Below, in pieces: positions 1 through 8,563 of a stretch of DNA of 64,000 bases. Positions within the stretch are counted from its first letter, which is position 1; every line of letters starts with the position of its first letter. The notes beneath the pieces were generated by a model. It did not search any database and was not told the origin of the DNA. It was given only the letters and a program-made list of their open reading frames with translations. The stretch lies in the NCBI RefSeq assembly GCF_013664685.1, contig NZ_JAAKDE010000001.1:1-64000 (forward strand), given 5' to 3'. This stretch comes from Capillibacterium thermochitinicola. GTDB taxonomy: Bacteria > Bacillota > UBA4882 > UBA10575. A program made the position numbers and the translations under genes.

Positions 1-414
1 GAAGCTATTGAAACCTTTCGTTGGCGTACAGGGCACTATCCCAGAGTCGTTCATGCTGATGCCATCTTTCGAACCCGGGCTAATCTTGAATATTGCAAAC
101 AAAGAGGCATTCGGTTAAGTGGACCGCGGCTGGGACGCCCTAAGATCAAGCAACTAAAAGCCCAGAAAAGACTGGAACGAATGGATAGTCGAATCCGTAA
201 CGCTATTGAAGGTAGATTTGGTGTAGGAAAACGCCGGTATGGGTTGGGCCGTATTATGGCTAGGCTTCAGGTAACCAGCGAAACTGTGATCCATCTACAA
301 TTCTTGGTAATGAACTTAGAACGAAAGCTCCGGCTTCTTTTTACCCATTTTTGGCGGTCGCCTTTTCGGTTGTCAAAGTTCTTCTTTTCTGTTCCTGCTT
401 GCGTTTTTCAGTAA
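1..414 (+). mobile_element. IS5-type DDE transposase, C-terminal fragment
   Basis: The frame is open from base 1, so the gene starts outside the window; only about 137 C-terminal residues are seen. The segment HADAIFRTRAN fits the second catalytic Asp region, and AIEGRFGVGKRRYGLGRI is the conserved Glu-bearing segment of IS5/IS1182-group DDE transposases, with the usual VMNLERKL helix after it. It lies directly upstream of a polysaccharide cluster, a common site for insertion-sequence debris. Whether the element is complete cannot be told because its left end is missing; no right inverted repeat can be proven from this side. Family placement is from motif recognition only. Confidence 0.75.
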
Positions 415-457
415 GCCCTAATTAAGTTCGCAGTTTCTAAAATGAGGGTGCTAGGTT

Positions 458-1642
458 ATGGAAAAAATAAAAGTATTAAGTATCTTTGGAACGAGGCCGG
501 AAGCAATAAAAATGGCGCCACTGGTCAAGGAAATGGAAAAAGAAGATAAGATTGAGAGTTATGTTTGTATTACTGCTCAGCATAGGGAAATGCTGGACCA
601 GGTTCTAGAGATCTTTGAGATAAAACCGGATTATGACTTAAATATTATGGAACAAAGGCAAGATTTAGTTACCATCATCACCAAGGCTTTGGAAGGTTTG
701 TACCAAGTGATCAATGGATTAAAACCTGATTTGGTGCTGGTTCATGGCGATACTTCGACGACTTTTGCCGGGGCTTTGGCGGCCTTTTATAATAAAATAC
801 CGGTCGGACATGTAGAGGCAGGACTGCGTACGTACGATAAATATTCTCCATATCCGGAGGAGATTAATAGAGTTCTTACCGGTAAGATAGCTGAAATCCA
901 CTTTGCCCCGACGCTTCGAAATAAAGAAAACCTCATCAAAGAAAATGTAAAAGAAGGTATTTATGTAACTGGGAATACAGTAATCGACGCCTTAAAGTAT
1001 ACGGTTGACACAAATTATGTTTTTAAAGATCCGCAGCTGAAGGAGATTGATTTTGGTAATGGAAAACATATCTTACTGACTGCTCATCGAAGGGAGAATT
1101 TAGGAGAGCGCCTCGGGAATATTTGTAGAGCAGTAAAAAGGCTGGTCGAGAATTTTGAAGATCTGGTTGTTATTTACCCTGTACATTTGAATCCGGCGGT
1201 TAGGGAAACAGTGAATTCCATTCTCGGAGGAATAAAGCGGGTGCTTTTAATTGACCCCATTGATGTGCAGGATATGCACAATCTGATGTATAAAAGTTAT
1301 TTGGTTATGACCGATTCCGGAGGATTACAGGAGGAAGCCCCGTCTTTAGGCAAGCCTGTCCTAGTACTACGGACCGAAACGGAAAGACCGGAGGCCGTAG
1401 AGGCTGGGACGGTAAAATTGGCCGGAGTCAACGAGGATGATATTTATAATATGGCTTATCAACTTTTGACTGATAAAAATACGTATGAAACCATGGCGCA
1501 AGCGGTAAATCCGTATGGCGATGGTAATGCTTCAAGAAGAATAGTGCAGGCAATTTTGCATAAATTTGGCTTTGGGGCTCGGCCGGAAGATTTTCGAGTA
1601 GAAACTCACCAAAAAATGGGAATAATTAAGAAAGGGAAGTGA
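458..1642 (+). CDS. wecB: UDP-N-acetylglucosamine 2-epimerase, non-hydrolysing
   Basis: This enzyme interconverts UDP-GlcNAc and UDP-ManNAc in the cytoplasm, supplying ManNAc for teichoic-acid linkage units or capsule. At 394 residues it is the normal family length. GTRPEAIKMAP (about 11-21), HGDTST (96-101), HVEAGLRT (118-125) and the DSGGLQEEAPSLGKPVLVLR segment (about 287-306) are the UDP and sugar binding motifs. ATG follows a GAGGG-type site. Its stop overlaps the start of the Wzz-like gene, so the two are co-transcribed. Base composition is more AT-rich than the rest of the window, suggesting the polysaccharide block was acquired. In Firmicutes the gene is also called mnaA. Confidence 0.93.
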   Translation: MEKIKVLSIFGTRPEAIKMAPLVKEMEKEDKIESYVCITAQHREMLDQVLEIFEIKPDYDLNIMEQRQDLVTIITKALEGLYQVINGLKPDLVLVHGDTSTTFAGALAAFYNKIPVGHVEAGLRTYDKYSPYPEEINRVLTGKIAEIHFAPTLRNKENLIKENVKEGIYVTGNTVIDALKYTVDTNYVFKDPQLKEIDFGNGKHILLTAHRRENLGERLGNICRAVKRLVENFEDLVVIYPVHLNPAVRETVNSILGGIKRVLLIDPIDVQDMHNLMYKSYLVMTDSGGLQEEAPSLGKPVLVLRTETERPEAVEAGTVKLAGVNEDDIYNMAYQLLTDKNTYETMAQAVNPYGDGNASRRIVQAILHKFGFGARPEDFRVETHQKMGIIKKGK

Positions 1643-2610
1643 TGAAAAACATGAGTCAGATAGTTCAACCCCAATTTCACTATGAGTATGAAGATGAAAT
1701 TAGTTTGATGGATATCTTGCTTATTTTAAAGGAATCTTGGAAGTTAATTGCCGTTATCTTTCTGATTACGGTTATTGTTGCTGGTAGTGTTACATATTTC
1801 TTTATCCCGAAGAAATACCGGTGTTATACCTTATTCACCCTCGAGGCCGAAGGAATGTTTGCTACTAATTTTGGCCAAGTTCAAATGGTCAGAGATGTGA
1901 TTCTTTCAAATCATTTTTTAAAAGGCATTTTGGAAAAGGCGGGAATGGAGACGGACCAAGGAAAAATTGATGAATTGCGGAGTGCATTAACGATCAGCGC
2001 TACAGAGGCGAAAAACATCCGGATGCAAATCATCTGGGATGATCCCGAAACATCTTATGAACTTCTAAGTCTGGTTAAAAATACATACCATGATCAAGTT
2101 GCAGAACGGATTAAGGTTTATACCATGAACAGGCTAAGGGTCGCGGAGGGAAATTTCAATCGAAATAAAGAAGTGTTTGAGCAGATAAATAAGGCGCTGG
2201 CTGATTTCCAAAAGCGAAATAACCTGGTTACCCTTCCCCAAAATTTAGCCATTTCGGATCAATATTATCTTGATTACAAAGGACAATTGACAGTTTCCCC
2301 CGAAAGTATAGCCGAATATGAAAAACTGGTGGCTGAACATGCTGCGGCGAAAGTTAATTATACCAAGGCATACGGGATTTTGGATGATATTCGCCGGGAA
2401 GTTGAAATCGAGCGAAATTTTACATTTGTCACAATTGAACCGCCGGTCTTCCCGGAACACAAGTATTCTCCTTCCGTAGCCAAGAACACGGCTATTGCCG
2501 GAGTTTTGGGGCTCTTTGCCGGTGTCATGTTCGCCTTTTTCCGGGAATATATTAAGCAATACCAAAAGCGTGAACTGGTTGAAAGCACTAGCCACCTTGT
2601 CGATAAATAA
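1642..2610 (+). CDS. Wzz-type chain-length determinant protein
   Basis: A bitopic inner-membrane protein of the Wzz/polysaccharide co-polymerase family, which sets the chain length of surface polysaccharides. It has a first membrane helix near residues 33-54, a long soluble helical region and a second helix near 281-300, which is the classic arrangement. There is no fused tyrosine kinase domain, and no kinase gene is present in the window. ATG at 1642 overlaps the wecB stop and sits 5-6 bases after AAAGGGAA; a GTG one codon upstream is possible. It forms an operon with wecB. The exact polymer it controls cannot be told. Confidence 0.85.
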   Translation: MKNMSQIVQPQFHYEYEDEISLMDILLILKESWKLIAVIFLITVIVAGSVTYFFIPKKYRCYTLFTLEAEGMFATNFGQVQMVRDVILSNHFLKGILEKAGMETDQGKIDELRSALTISATEAKNIRMQIIWDDPETSYELLSLVKNTYHDQVAERIKVYTMNRLRVAEGNFNRNKEVFEQINKALADFQKRNNLVTLPQNLAISDQYYLDYKGQLTVSPESIAEYEKLVAEHAAAKVNYTKAYGILDDIRREVEIERNFTFVTIEPPVFPEHKYSPSVAKNTAIAGVLGLFAGVMFAFFREYIKQYQKRELVESTSHLVDK

Positions 2611-2674
2611 ACGGTCAGGCATCAACGAAAGATGTCGAGGATATTTTAAATAATTTGAGCGGGAGCAAATTTTC

Positions 2675-3076
2675 ATGAAAAGAGTGATCACCTACGGAAC
2701 TTTTGATCTATTACATTATGGACATATAAATCTATTGAAGAGGGCCAAAGAATTGGGCGATTATTTGGTTGTGGCATTATCAACCGATGAATTTAACTGG
2801 AAGGAAAAACATAAAAAGTCATACTTTACTTATGAACAAAGAAAGCAGTTATTGGAGGCCATTCGCTATGTAGACCTGGTTATCCCTGAGGAATCATGGG
2901 AACAGAAAATCTCGGATATTCAGAAGTACAATATTGATGTTTTTGTAATTGGTGATGATTGGGAGGGTAAATTTGATTATCTGAAAGAATATTGCGAAGT
3001 TATCTATTTGCCAAGAACCCCGGAGATATCAACAACGCAAATAAAAATGGATATATTGCGGGAACAAAAGAGTTAA
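2675..3076 (+). CDS. tagD: glycerol-3-phosphate cytidylyltransferase
   Basis: Makes CDP-glycerol from CTP and sn-glycerol 3-phosphate, the precursor of poly(glycerol phosphate) or glycerol-decorated polymers. The 133-residue length is normal. GTFDLLHYGHINLLKRA (about 8-24) holds the nucleotidyltransferase HxGH signature and RTPEISTTQIK near residue 115 is the second conserved nucleotide-binding motif. It lies 64 bases after the Wzz-like gene and is the last gene before a strong terminator. In a cell that also seems to have an outer membrane, CDP-glycerol is more likely used to decorate a capsule or exopolysaccharide than for a classical wall teichoic acid; that part is inference. Confidence 0.92.
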   Translation: MKRVITYGTFDLLHYGHINLLKRAKELGDYLVVALSTDEFNWKEKHKKSYFTYEQRKQLLEAIRYVDLVIPEESWEQKISDIQKYNIDVFVIGDDWEGKFDYLKEYCEVIYLPRTPEISTTQIKMDILREQKS

Positions 3077-3112
3077 ATCACCTTTTAACCTTTAAACTGT
3101 GCAGTCCGGTAA

Positions 3113-3163
3113 ACAAAAAAGAGTCTTTTCCAATGTTGGAAGAAGACTCTTTATTTTTCCCAC
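3113..3163. terminator. Rho-independent terminator between convergent genes
   Basis: An inverted repeat AAAGAGTCTTTTCC / GGAAGAAGACTCTTT, loop AATGTT, is flanked by A and T tracts. It can end both the tagD transcript and the convergent outer-membrane gene. Confidence 0.85.
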
Positions 3164-4434
3164 TACCAGCTGATTTGTGCCGTGAAGGTAATCTCCGGCC
3201 GGAGGGCCACGGCCCCCGGTTGATGGTCGTTATTGGTGATCCGGGCTAAACTCATGGTCAGTGTGACCTGGTCGGCAAGGCCCATCCGTTTGGTGGCGGT
3301 GAGGGCAAGTTGGTCCGTGGTCTCGACGGTACCGGTCAAAAAGACTTCGGCCTGACCGGGCTGGCCGGACCACTGGTCGCCGATGCGGCCTTCCCCCTGG
3401 CGTTTGCGGTTGTATGCTAAGGCGAAGGTCCAGATCTCATTGCCGGTAGTGACCAGTTCCAGATTGAGCAAGTCGCTGTCGGGACCCAAGGGGCCGCCCA
3501 GGAGGTGTCCTTTATAGGTATAGGTGAAAAAGGGATCTTCGGTCGTGTAGGTGTACTGGTTGATGCGGGTGTATTCGGTGTAAAACTTCAGCCCATTAAT
3601 CCCGAGCGGGCGGTTCCATTCGCCCCCCGCTTGGTAGCCGACCTTCCAGGGTTTGTGGTTGCCGGTTTGAGCGTCCCCCTTCGTAAAGGCCGTACCATCC
3701 AGCCAAGCGGGCAGGGGGCGCTCGTCGATCAGGTAACCACCGTAAAGCTTAAAGTTTGGCCCCAGATGGAGAGTCAAATCGACTTCGGCCCTGATTTTCA
3801 GGGCTTTTTCGCCGGCCGCTGCGTCAAGATAGTGGTCGTCGAACAGTTGATAGACGGCGACTGGGACCAGGGGGATGGGCAGGTAATAATAGTCCGGCAC
3901 CCCCTTCTTGACGAGGGCGGTTTCGCCAAAACCAAAGGTAAAAGGACCCAAATCATAGGTGGCCCTTTGGCCCAGTAAAATACGGAATTCATCGTGCAAT
4001 GGGACCCAGGCATAGAGTTTTTTGTAGGTCAACCGTTTGGTGGAAAAAGCATAGGCAATCTGGTCGAGGCCTTCGGCGGTCAGCCCATCCCCCAAGGGGG
4101 CAAGGAGCGGAAAGGCGTAGCGCCCCGGCCCGAAGGAGTTCAATTGGCGCCCTATGGTCAGGTGAAGACTTCCGATCCCAAGGTCAAGACCGCCTTCTTT
4201 CAATCCAAAGCTGGTTTCGTTCTGTTCCAGTTCCAGTTGGGTATAGAGCCAGGGGTGGAAAAAGAGGGTTACCGGGCCAAGTTGAAACTGGTTGTTGCTC
4301 AATATGGTAAGGCCTTCGTTATTGAGCTGAAAAACGAGGTCATTGGCCTGGCTGACTTCGGAAATGCTCAATAATAAAAAAAGGGCCAGTAGAAAAACGG
4401 AAAAATTATGAATACGAAGGAAGCGGCGACGCAT
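3163..4434 (-). CDS. outer-membrane beta-barrel protein, Wzi-like
   Basis: A 423-residue secreted protein with a signal peptide (about 1-30, long hydrophobic core, cleavage likely after SQA) followed by alternating short polar/apolar beta segments and a C-terminal Trp, the usual end of an outer-membrane barrel strand. The region GRQLNSFGPGRYAFPLL (about 95-111) resembles the W/FGPGR motif of capsule-assembly Wzi proteins, which hold capsule on the cell surface. The location inside a polysaccharide cluster, on the opposite strand, supports that role. No lipobox is seen. It could also be a generic porin-like barrel; the Wzi link rests on one motif and context. Confidence 0.6.
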   Translation of the reverse strand: MRRRFLRIHNFSVFLLALFLLLSISEVSQANDLVFQLNNEGLTILSNNQFQLGPVTLFFHPWLYTQLELEQNETSFGLKEGGLDLGIGSLHLTIGRQLNSFGPGRYAFPLLAPLGDGLTAEGLDQIAYAFSTKRLTYKKLYAWVPLHDEFRILLGQRATYDLGPFTFGFGETALVKKGVPDYYYLPIPLVPVAVYQLFDDHYLDAAAGEKALKIRAEVDLTLHLGPNFKLYGGYLIDERPLPAWLDGTAFTKGDAQTGNHKPWKVGYQAGGEWNRPLGINGLKFYTEYTRINQYTYTTEDPFFTYTYKGHLLGGPLGPDSDLLNLELVTTGNEIWTFALAYNRKRQGEGRIGDQWSGQPGQAEVFLTGTVETTDQLALTATKRMGLADQVTLTMSLARITNNDHQPGAVALRPEITFTAQISW

Positions 4435-4648
4435 AAAAAAATCCCTCCGTAGAATAGTGCTGAAGTGACTTTTGTGTTCAATAGTACATTGTAAAAACTG
4501 GGGAAGAAAAATTAAAAAACAAGTTTATGCTGGACTTTATTATAATTCTTGATGGAGGCGTAAACTCCTCCCGCTGTTAATGGAAATTTGTCTTTTGTTC
4601 TGATGGACACTCCCTTAGGCATAGCATTGAACAGGGGGGTGTGTTTTT

Positions 4649-5116
4649 GTGATTGAAGGGGTGGTCGTCAAAGAGTTAAAGGTAATTCCGGATGAAAGAG
4701 GCCGGTTGATGGAGATATTACGCTGTGATGACCCAATTTTCCGGGGGTTTGGGCAGGTCTACATCACCACTGCCTACCCAGGAGTGGTTAAAGCCTGGCA
4801 TTACCACAAGAAGCAATACGATAATTTTGCGGTTCTTACGGGAATGATGAAAGTAGCCTTGTTTGACGACCGGGAAGACTCGCCAACCCGGGGAAAAGTG
4901 GAAGAGTTTTTTCTAGGGGTGCATAATCCCAAGCTGCTCCAGATCCCGCCTGGAGTCTACCACGGGTTTAAGTGTATCAGTGAACATGAGGCGTTGGTCT
5001 TAAACTGTCCGACCGAACCCTATAATTATGCCGAACCGGATGAGTACCGGCTGCCGCCGCATGCGCCGACGACGCGGATGAAAATTCCCTACGACTGGGG
5101 ACGAAAAGATGGATAA
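4649..5116 (+). CDS. rfbC: dTDP-4-dehydrorhamnose 3,5-epimerase family protein
   Basis: A single-domain RmlC-type cupin of 155 residues. KAWHYHKKQYDNFAVLTG (about 48-65) carries the catalytic His region and PPGVYHGFKC is the second cupin motif. The family converts dTDP-4-keto-6-deoxyglucose to the L-lyxo isomer on the way to dTDP-rhamnose or related sugars. The start is GTG with AGGGGGG eight bases upstream. Its end overlaps the start of rfbB by 8 bases, so the two steps are coupled. It is shorter than the typical 180-residue RmlC, so a sugar other than rhamnose is possible; no rfbA or rfbD is in the window. Confidence 0.85.
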   Translation: MIEGVVVKELKVIPDERGRLMEILRCDDPIFRGFGQVYITTAYPGVVKAWHYHKKQYDNFAVLTGMMKVALFDDREDSPTRGKVEEFFLGVHNPKLLQIPPGVYHGFKCISEHEALVLNCPTEPYNYAEPDEYRLPPHAPTTRMKIPYDWGRKDG

Positions 5117-6155
5117 GCCGGTGCGTATTTTGGTGACGGGCGGGGCCGGTTTTATCGGTAGTAATTTTATCCGTCATTACCTCCACCGTTACCCGGAGAC
5201 GAACCTGATCAACGTGGATCTATTGACCTATGCCGGTAATTTGGCCAATACGGAAGGGTTTACAGCGTACCCCGGTTACCGGTTCCTCCACGCTGATATC
5301 AATGACCGGGATAAGTTGGAACCCTACTTTGCGGCGGGGCTCGATGCAGTAATTAACTTTGCGGCCGAATCCCATGTCGACCGGAGTATTGATGCGCCGC
5401 AGGTCTTTGCCCGGACCAATATCAACGGGACCCTTAATCTTTTATGTTTGGCCCGGCATTATGAGGTAAAGCGTTTTCTCCAGATCTCAACCGATGAGGT
5501 TTATGGTGCTCTGGGTCCGGAGGGATTATTTACCGAGGAGTCGCCTTTGGCTCCGAACAGTCCCTATGCGGCCAGCAAAGCTGGGGCTGATTTACTGGCG
5601 ATGGCTTTCTATAAAACGTATGGCCTACCGGTTATAATTACCCGGTGTTCCAATAACTACGGGCCTTACCAGTTTCCGGAGAAACTGATCCCGTTGACGA
5701 TCATCAACGCGGTCCGGGGGGAACCGGTTCCCATCTACGGCGATGGGCAACAAGTACGGGACTGGATCCATGTGGCCGACCATTGCCAAGCTCTCGAGCG
5801 GGTCCTACTGGCGGGACAGCCGGGTACGGTTTATAACATTGGTGCCCGGTGTGAACGGACCAATCTGGAAGTGGTGCGGCTCATTCTTAAACTCCTCGGG
5901 AAACCGGAGGATCTGATCCGGTTTGTTGCCGACCGGCCGGGACATGACCGGCGCTATGGTGTTGCGGTTGGTAAGATCCGGTCGGAGCTGGGGTGGGAAG
6001 CCCGGATCGGTTTTGAAGATGGTTTGGCGCAGACCGTCAAATGGTATCTAAAGCAGCAGGCATGGTGGGAAGCGATTCTTTCCGGCGAGTATAAGGACTA
6101 TTACCAGCGTAATTATGGTTTTCGCCTGGCCGGAAAGGAGGACAGGGACCGGTAA
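5109..6155 (+). CDS. rfbB: dTDP-glucose 4,6-dehydratase
   Basis: Short-chain dehydrogenase of the extended type that turns dTDP-glucose into dTDP-4-keto-6-deoxyglucose using bound NAD+. The 348-residue length is normal. The N-terminal GGAGFIGSN Rossmann motif (about 12-20), STDEVYG, and YAASKAG (active Tyr/Lys near 150) are all present, followed by the RCSNNYGP segment typical of RfbB. It overlaps rfbC and is the last gene of the polysaccharide block before a terminator. Confidence 0.94.
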   Translation: MDKPVRILVTGGAGFIGSNFIRHYLHRYPETNLINVDLLTYAGNLANTEGFTAYPGYRFLHADINDRDKLEPYFAAGLDAVINFAAESHVDRSIDAPQVFARTNINGTLNLLCLARHYEVKRFLQISTDEVYGALGPEGLFTEESPLAPNSPYAASKAGADLLAMAFYKTYGLPVIITRCSNNYGPYQFPEKLIPLTIINAVRGEPVPIYGDGQQVRDWIHVADHCQALERVLLAGQPGTVYNIGARCERTNLEVVRLILKLLGKPEDLIRFVADRPGHDRRYGVAVGKIRSELGWEARIGFEDGLAQTVKWYLKQQAWWEAILSGEYKDYYQRNYGFRLAGKEDRDR

Positions 6156-6173
6156 AGGCCGGTCTTTTTTTAT
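6146..6173 (+). terminator. terminator after rfbB
   Basis: Stem GACCGG / CCGGTC with a six-base loop overlapping the rfbB stop, followed by a T run. Confidence 0.8.
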
Positions 6174-6216
6174 TGGCGTCAATTACCTTTTTTTTCTAAT
6201 AAACCGGGGATACGAA

Positions 6217-6246
6217 GTATATCCGGCAAAAATAATGGCAATAATC
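6217..6246 (+). promoter_or_regulatory. sigma-F-type promoter of sigG
   Basis: GTATA (6217-6221), a 15-base spacer, then GGCAATAATC (6237-6246). This matches the known Bacillus sigma-F consensus GywTA-N15-GGnrAnAnTw at all but the last position. It lies 40 bases before the sigG start. Confidence 0.75.
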
Positions 6247-6285
6247 CTAGTAAGGAACGGCCGAAAGCTTGTGGAGGGAGAGCAA

Positions 6286-7080
6286 ATGATCCCAAACAAG
6301 GTTGAGATTTGTGGGGTTAACACTTCGAAACTTCCGGTTTTGACCAACTCGAAGATGCGAGAACTGTTGAGTAAGATTAAGTCCGGCGAGAAACAAGCCC
6401 GCGAGGAAATGATCCAGGGCAACCTCCGCCTGGTACTAAGTGTGATCCAACGGTTTAATAATCGGGGAGAGAATGTGGACGATCTTTTTCAAGTCGGTTG
6501 TATCGGCTTAATGAAGGCAATTGATAATTTTGATCTGTCACAAAATGTTAAGTTTTCCACTTACGCAGTACCAATGATCATCGGTGAGATCCGCCGGTAC
6601 TTGCGGGATAATAATCCGATCCGGGTCAGCCGTTCACTGCGGGACATTGCCTATAAAGCGCTCCAGGTCAGGGATGCGCTGACCAGTAAAAACGGGCAAG
6701 AGCCGACGATCGCCGAGATCGCGTCTGTTTTGAACATCGACCGGGAGGAGATCGTATTTGCGCTGGATGCGATCCAGGAACCGATCTCTTTGTTCGAACC
6801 CATCTACCATGACGGGGGCGACCCCATCTTTGTGATGGACCAGATCAGTGACGACAAGGATCTGGACAACCAGTGGCTGGAAGGGATCTCGATTCGTGAA
6901 GCCATGTCCCGCTTAAACGACCGGGAGAAGGAGATCCTGAAGATGCGCTTCTTTGATGGACGGACCCAGATGGAAGTTGCTGAGGAAATTGGGATCTCCC
7001 AGGCTCAGGTTTCCCGTTTGGAGAAAACGGCATTAAAAAACATCCGGCGGTACATCGGTGAGGAACGGACAAAGGAGTGA
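6286..7080 (+). CDS. sigG: RNA polymerase sporulation sigma factor SigG
   Basis: The late forespore sigma factor. At 264 residues from the ATG at 6286 (GTGGAGGGAG just upstream), the sequence is nearly collinear with Bacillus SigG: the N-terminal NKVEICGVNTSKLPVL anti-sigma contact segment, NLRLVLSVIQRF, DDLFQVGCIGLMKAIDNFD (region 2), FSTYAVPMIIGEIRRYLRD and the C-terminal helix-turn-helix QMEVAEEIGISQAQVSRLEK. An upstream sigma-F promoter is visible. spoIIR starts 5 bases after the stop; both belong to the early forespore programme. An in-frame upstream extension has no support as coding sequence. Confidence 0.96.
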   Translation: MIPNKVEICGVNTSKLPVLTNSKMRELLSKIKSGEKQAREEMIQGNLRLVLSVIQRFNNRGENVDDLFQVGCIGLMKAIDNFDLSQNVKFSTYAVPMIIGEIRRYLRDNNPIRVSRSLRDIAYKALQVRDALTSKNGQEPTIAEIASVLNIDREEIVFALDAIQEPISLFEPIYHDGGDPIFVMDQISDDKDLDNQWLEGISIREAMSRLNDREKEILKMRFFDGRTQMEVAEEIGISQAQVSRLEKTALKNIRRYIGEERTKE

Positions 7081-7085
7081 ATGGG

Positions 7086-7724
7086 ATGAAGGCACGAATC
7101 ATAACCGTCTTTATACTTTGCTTAATTGGTGGTCTGCTTTTAAGTTTGACGGGAAGTCCGCCGTGGGTGACCGACGAGACGGTTGTCGCCTTCAGTCCGG
7201 AGAATCTGATCCGCCTCCATGTCCTGGCCAACAGCGACCAACCGGCGGACCAAGAGGTTAAACTATTAGTTCGGGACCGGATCCTAAAGGAAACGGCGGT
7301 GCTTTTGGCGGAAGCGGAGGACCGGGCCACGGCCTTGTCTATCTTGAAAAAAAACCAGGAAGTGCTGGTCCAAGCGGCCGAAGAGGAACTGGCCAGGCAC
7401 GGTTTTTCCTACCCGGTGACAGTGATGATCGGAACTTTTGGTTTTCCCGCCCGGCAGTATGAGTTCGGAGTGTTACCGCCGGGGGAATACCAGGCCCTGC
7501 GGGTAGTTTTGGGTAAGGGGGAAGGCCGGAACTGGTGGTGTGTGCTCTTTCCTCCCGTTTGCCACCTGGTGATGGCCGAGGAAAAACCGGCCGACACCGG
7601 GGAAACCATTCGTCTCCGCTGGAAAGCCTTGGAGGAGTTACAGGCGAACAAGGATGAACTGCTGAAAAAAGCATGGGCGGAGTGGGGCAAGTGGTTCCAA
7701 CTGGCCACGACGGCGATTCAATAA
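7086..7724 (+). CDS. spoIIR: stage II sporulation protein R
   Basis: Secreted forespore signalling protein that triggers SpoIIGA-dependent processing of pro-sigma-E in the mother cell. It has 212 residues with an N-terminal hydrophobic segment (about 6-22). LIRLHVLANSDQPADQEVKL is the family signature, followed by the conserved GxFxFPxRxYxFxxLPxGxYxALRVxLGxGxGxNWWCVLFPP block. The ATG at 7086 has AGGAG eight bases upstream, lying inside the end of sigG. The usual Bacillus location is a separate locus, so the sigG-spoIIR pairing is notable though both are sigma-F targets. Confidence 0.94.
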   Translation: MKARIITVFILCLIGGLLLSLTGSPPWVTDETVVAFSPENLIRLHVLANSDQPADQEVKLLVRDRILKETAVLLAEAEDRATALSILKKNQEVLVQAAEEELARHGFSYPVTVMIGTFGFPARQYEFGVLPPGEYQALRVVLGKGEGRNWWCVLFPPVCHLVMAEEKPADTGETIRLRWKALEELQANKDELLKKAWAEWGKWFQLATTAIQ

Positions 7725-7744
7725 GGGGGAACACCCCTTTTTTT
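7723..7744 (+). terminator. terminator after spoIIR
   Basis: AAGGGG / CCCCTT stem with a short loop, then seven T residues; overlaps the stop codon. Confidence 0.75.
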
Positions 7745-7856
7745 ATTGCCTATGGCCAGGCGGCCCAGGTGCAATAAAGGTTGACAGTAAAAGTTAGGTG
7801 TTATAAACTGGACTTAAGCATATCTTGTATTTTTTATTGAAGCGGAGGGAAGTAGC

Positions 7857-8561
7857 GTGTCAAAAGAACGTGTTCTGATCATTGAAGATGAGCCGAATAT
7901 TATTGAATTAGTTGCCTATAATCTGGAAAAGGAAGGCTGGCTGGTTTCAAAGGCCCAGACTGGAGAAGAGGGTTGGGAAAAGATTCAAGCTGAACATCCC
8001 GATATTATTCTGCTCGATCTGATGTTGCCGGGGATTGACGGGATGGAGATCTGTCGTCGGACCCGTCAGAATAAATTAACCCGCGATATTCCGATCATCA
8101 TCTTGACCGCAAAAGCGGAAGAAGCCGATCGTGTTTTGGGGTTGGAGTCGGGGGCTGATGATTATGTAACCAAGCCTTTCTCGCCGCGGGAGTTGATCGC
8201 ACGGATCCGGGCGGTCTTACGGCGGGCCGACAAGAACTTCTCGGAAGTAGAAGAGAAGGAAATGTTGGTTCTCGGGCCGATCAAGATGGATCTTCGGCAA
8301 CATAAAGTGTTGGTCCATGATAACGAGATCGAGCTTACGCCGAAAGAATTCGATCTGCTCCATTTGTTGTTGTCACACCCGGGACGAGCTTTCTCCCGCG
8401 AGTATCTTTTGGAGAACCTTTGGGGTTATGAATTTTTTGGTGACACCAGAACGGTGGATGTGCACGTACGCCGTTTGCGCCAGAAGATCGAGGATAATCC
8501 GGCGCAACCGTACTGGCTGGAGACGGTCCGCGGTGTTGGCTATCGGATCCGGGAGGAGTAA
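7857..8561 (+). CDS. phoP: OmpR/PhoP-family response regulator
   Basis: A 234-residue two-domain response regulator. The receiver (1-120) has IEDE near the N-terminus, the phosphoacceptor in LLDLMLPGIDG, Thr in ILTAKAEE and Lys in VTKPFSPREL. The C-terminal winged helix contains LTPKEFDLLHLLLSHPGRAFSREYLL and ends in RTVDVHVRRLRQKIE. It starts with GTG after GCGGAGGGAAG. It pairs with the histidine kinase 2 bases downstream, so cognate partners are likely. PhoP is the closest recognisable type, with PhoR-like kinase next; phosphate control itself is not shown because no pst or phoU gene is in view. Confidence 0.85.
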   Translation: MSKERVLIIEDEPNIIELVAYNLEKEGWLVSKAQTGEEGWEKIQAEHPDIILLDLMLPGIDGMEICRRTRQNKLTRDIPIIILTAKAEEADRVLGLESGADDYVTKPFSPRELIARIRAVLRRADKNFSEVEEKEMLVLGPIKMDLRQHKVLVHDNEIELTPKEFDLLHLLLSHPGRAFSREYLLENLWGYEFFGDTRTVDVHVRRLRQKIEDNPAQPYWLETVRGVGYRIREE

Positions 8562-8563
8562 GC

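Noticed and set aside
6115-6285. N-terminal extension of sigG
   Set aside because: The in-frame upstream part includes the rfbB terminator and the sigma-F promoter; the ATG at 6286 has a good ribosome binding site and matches the family start.
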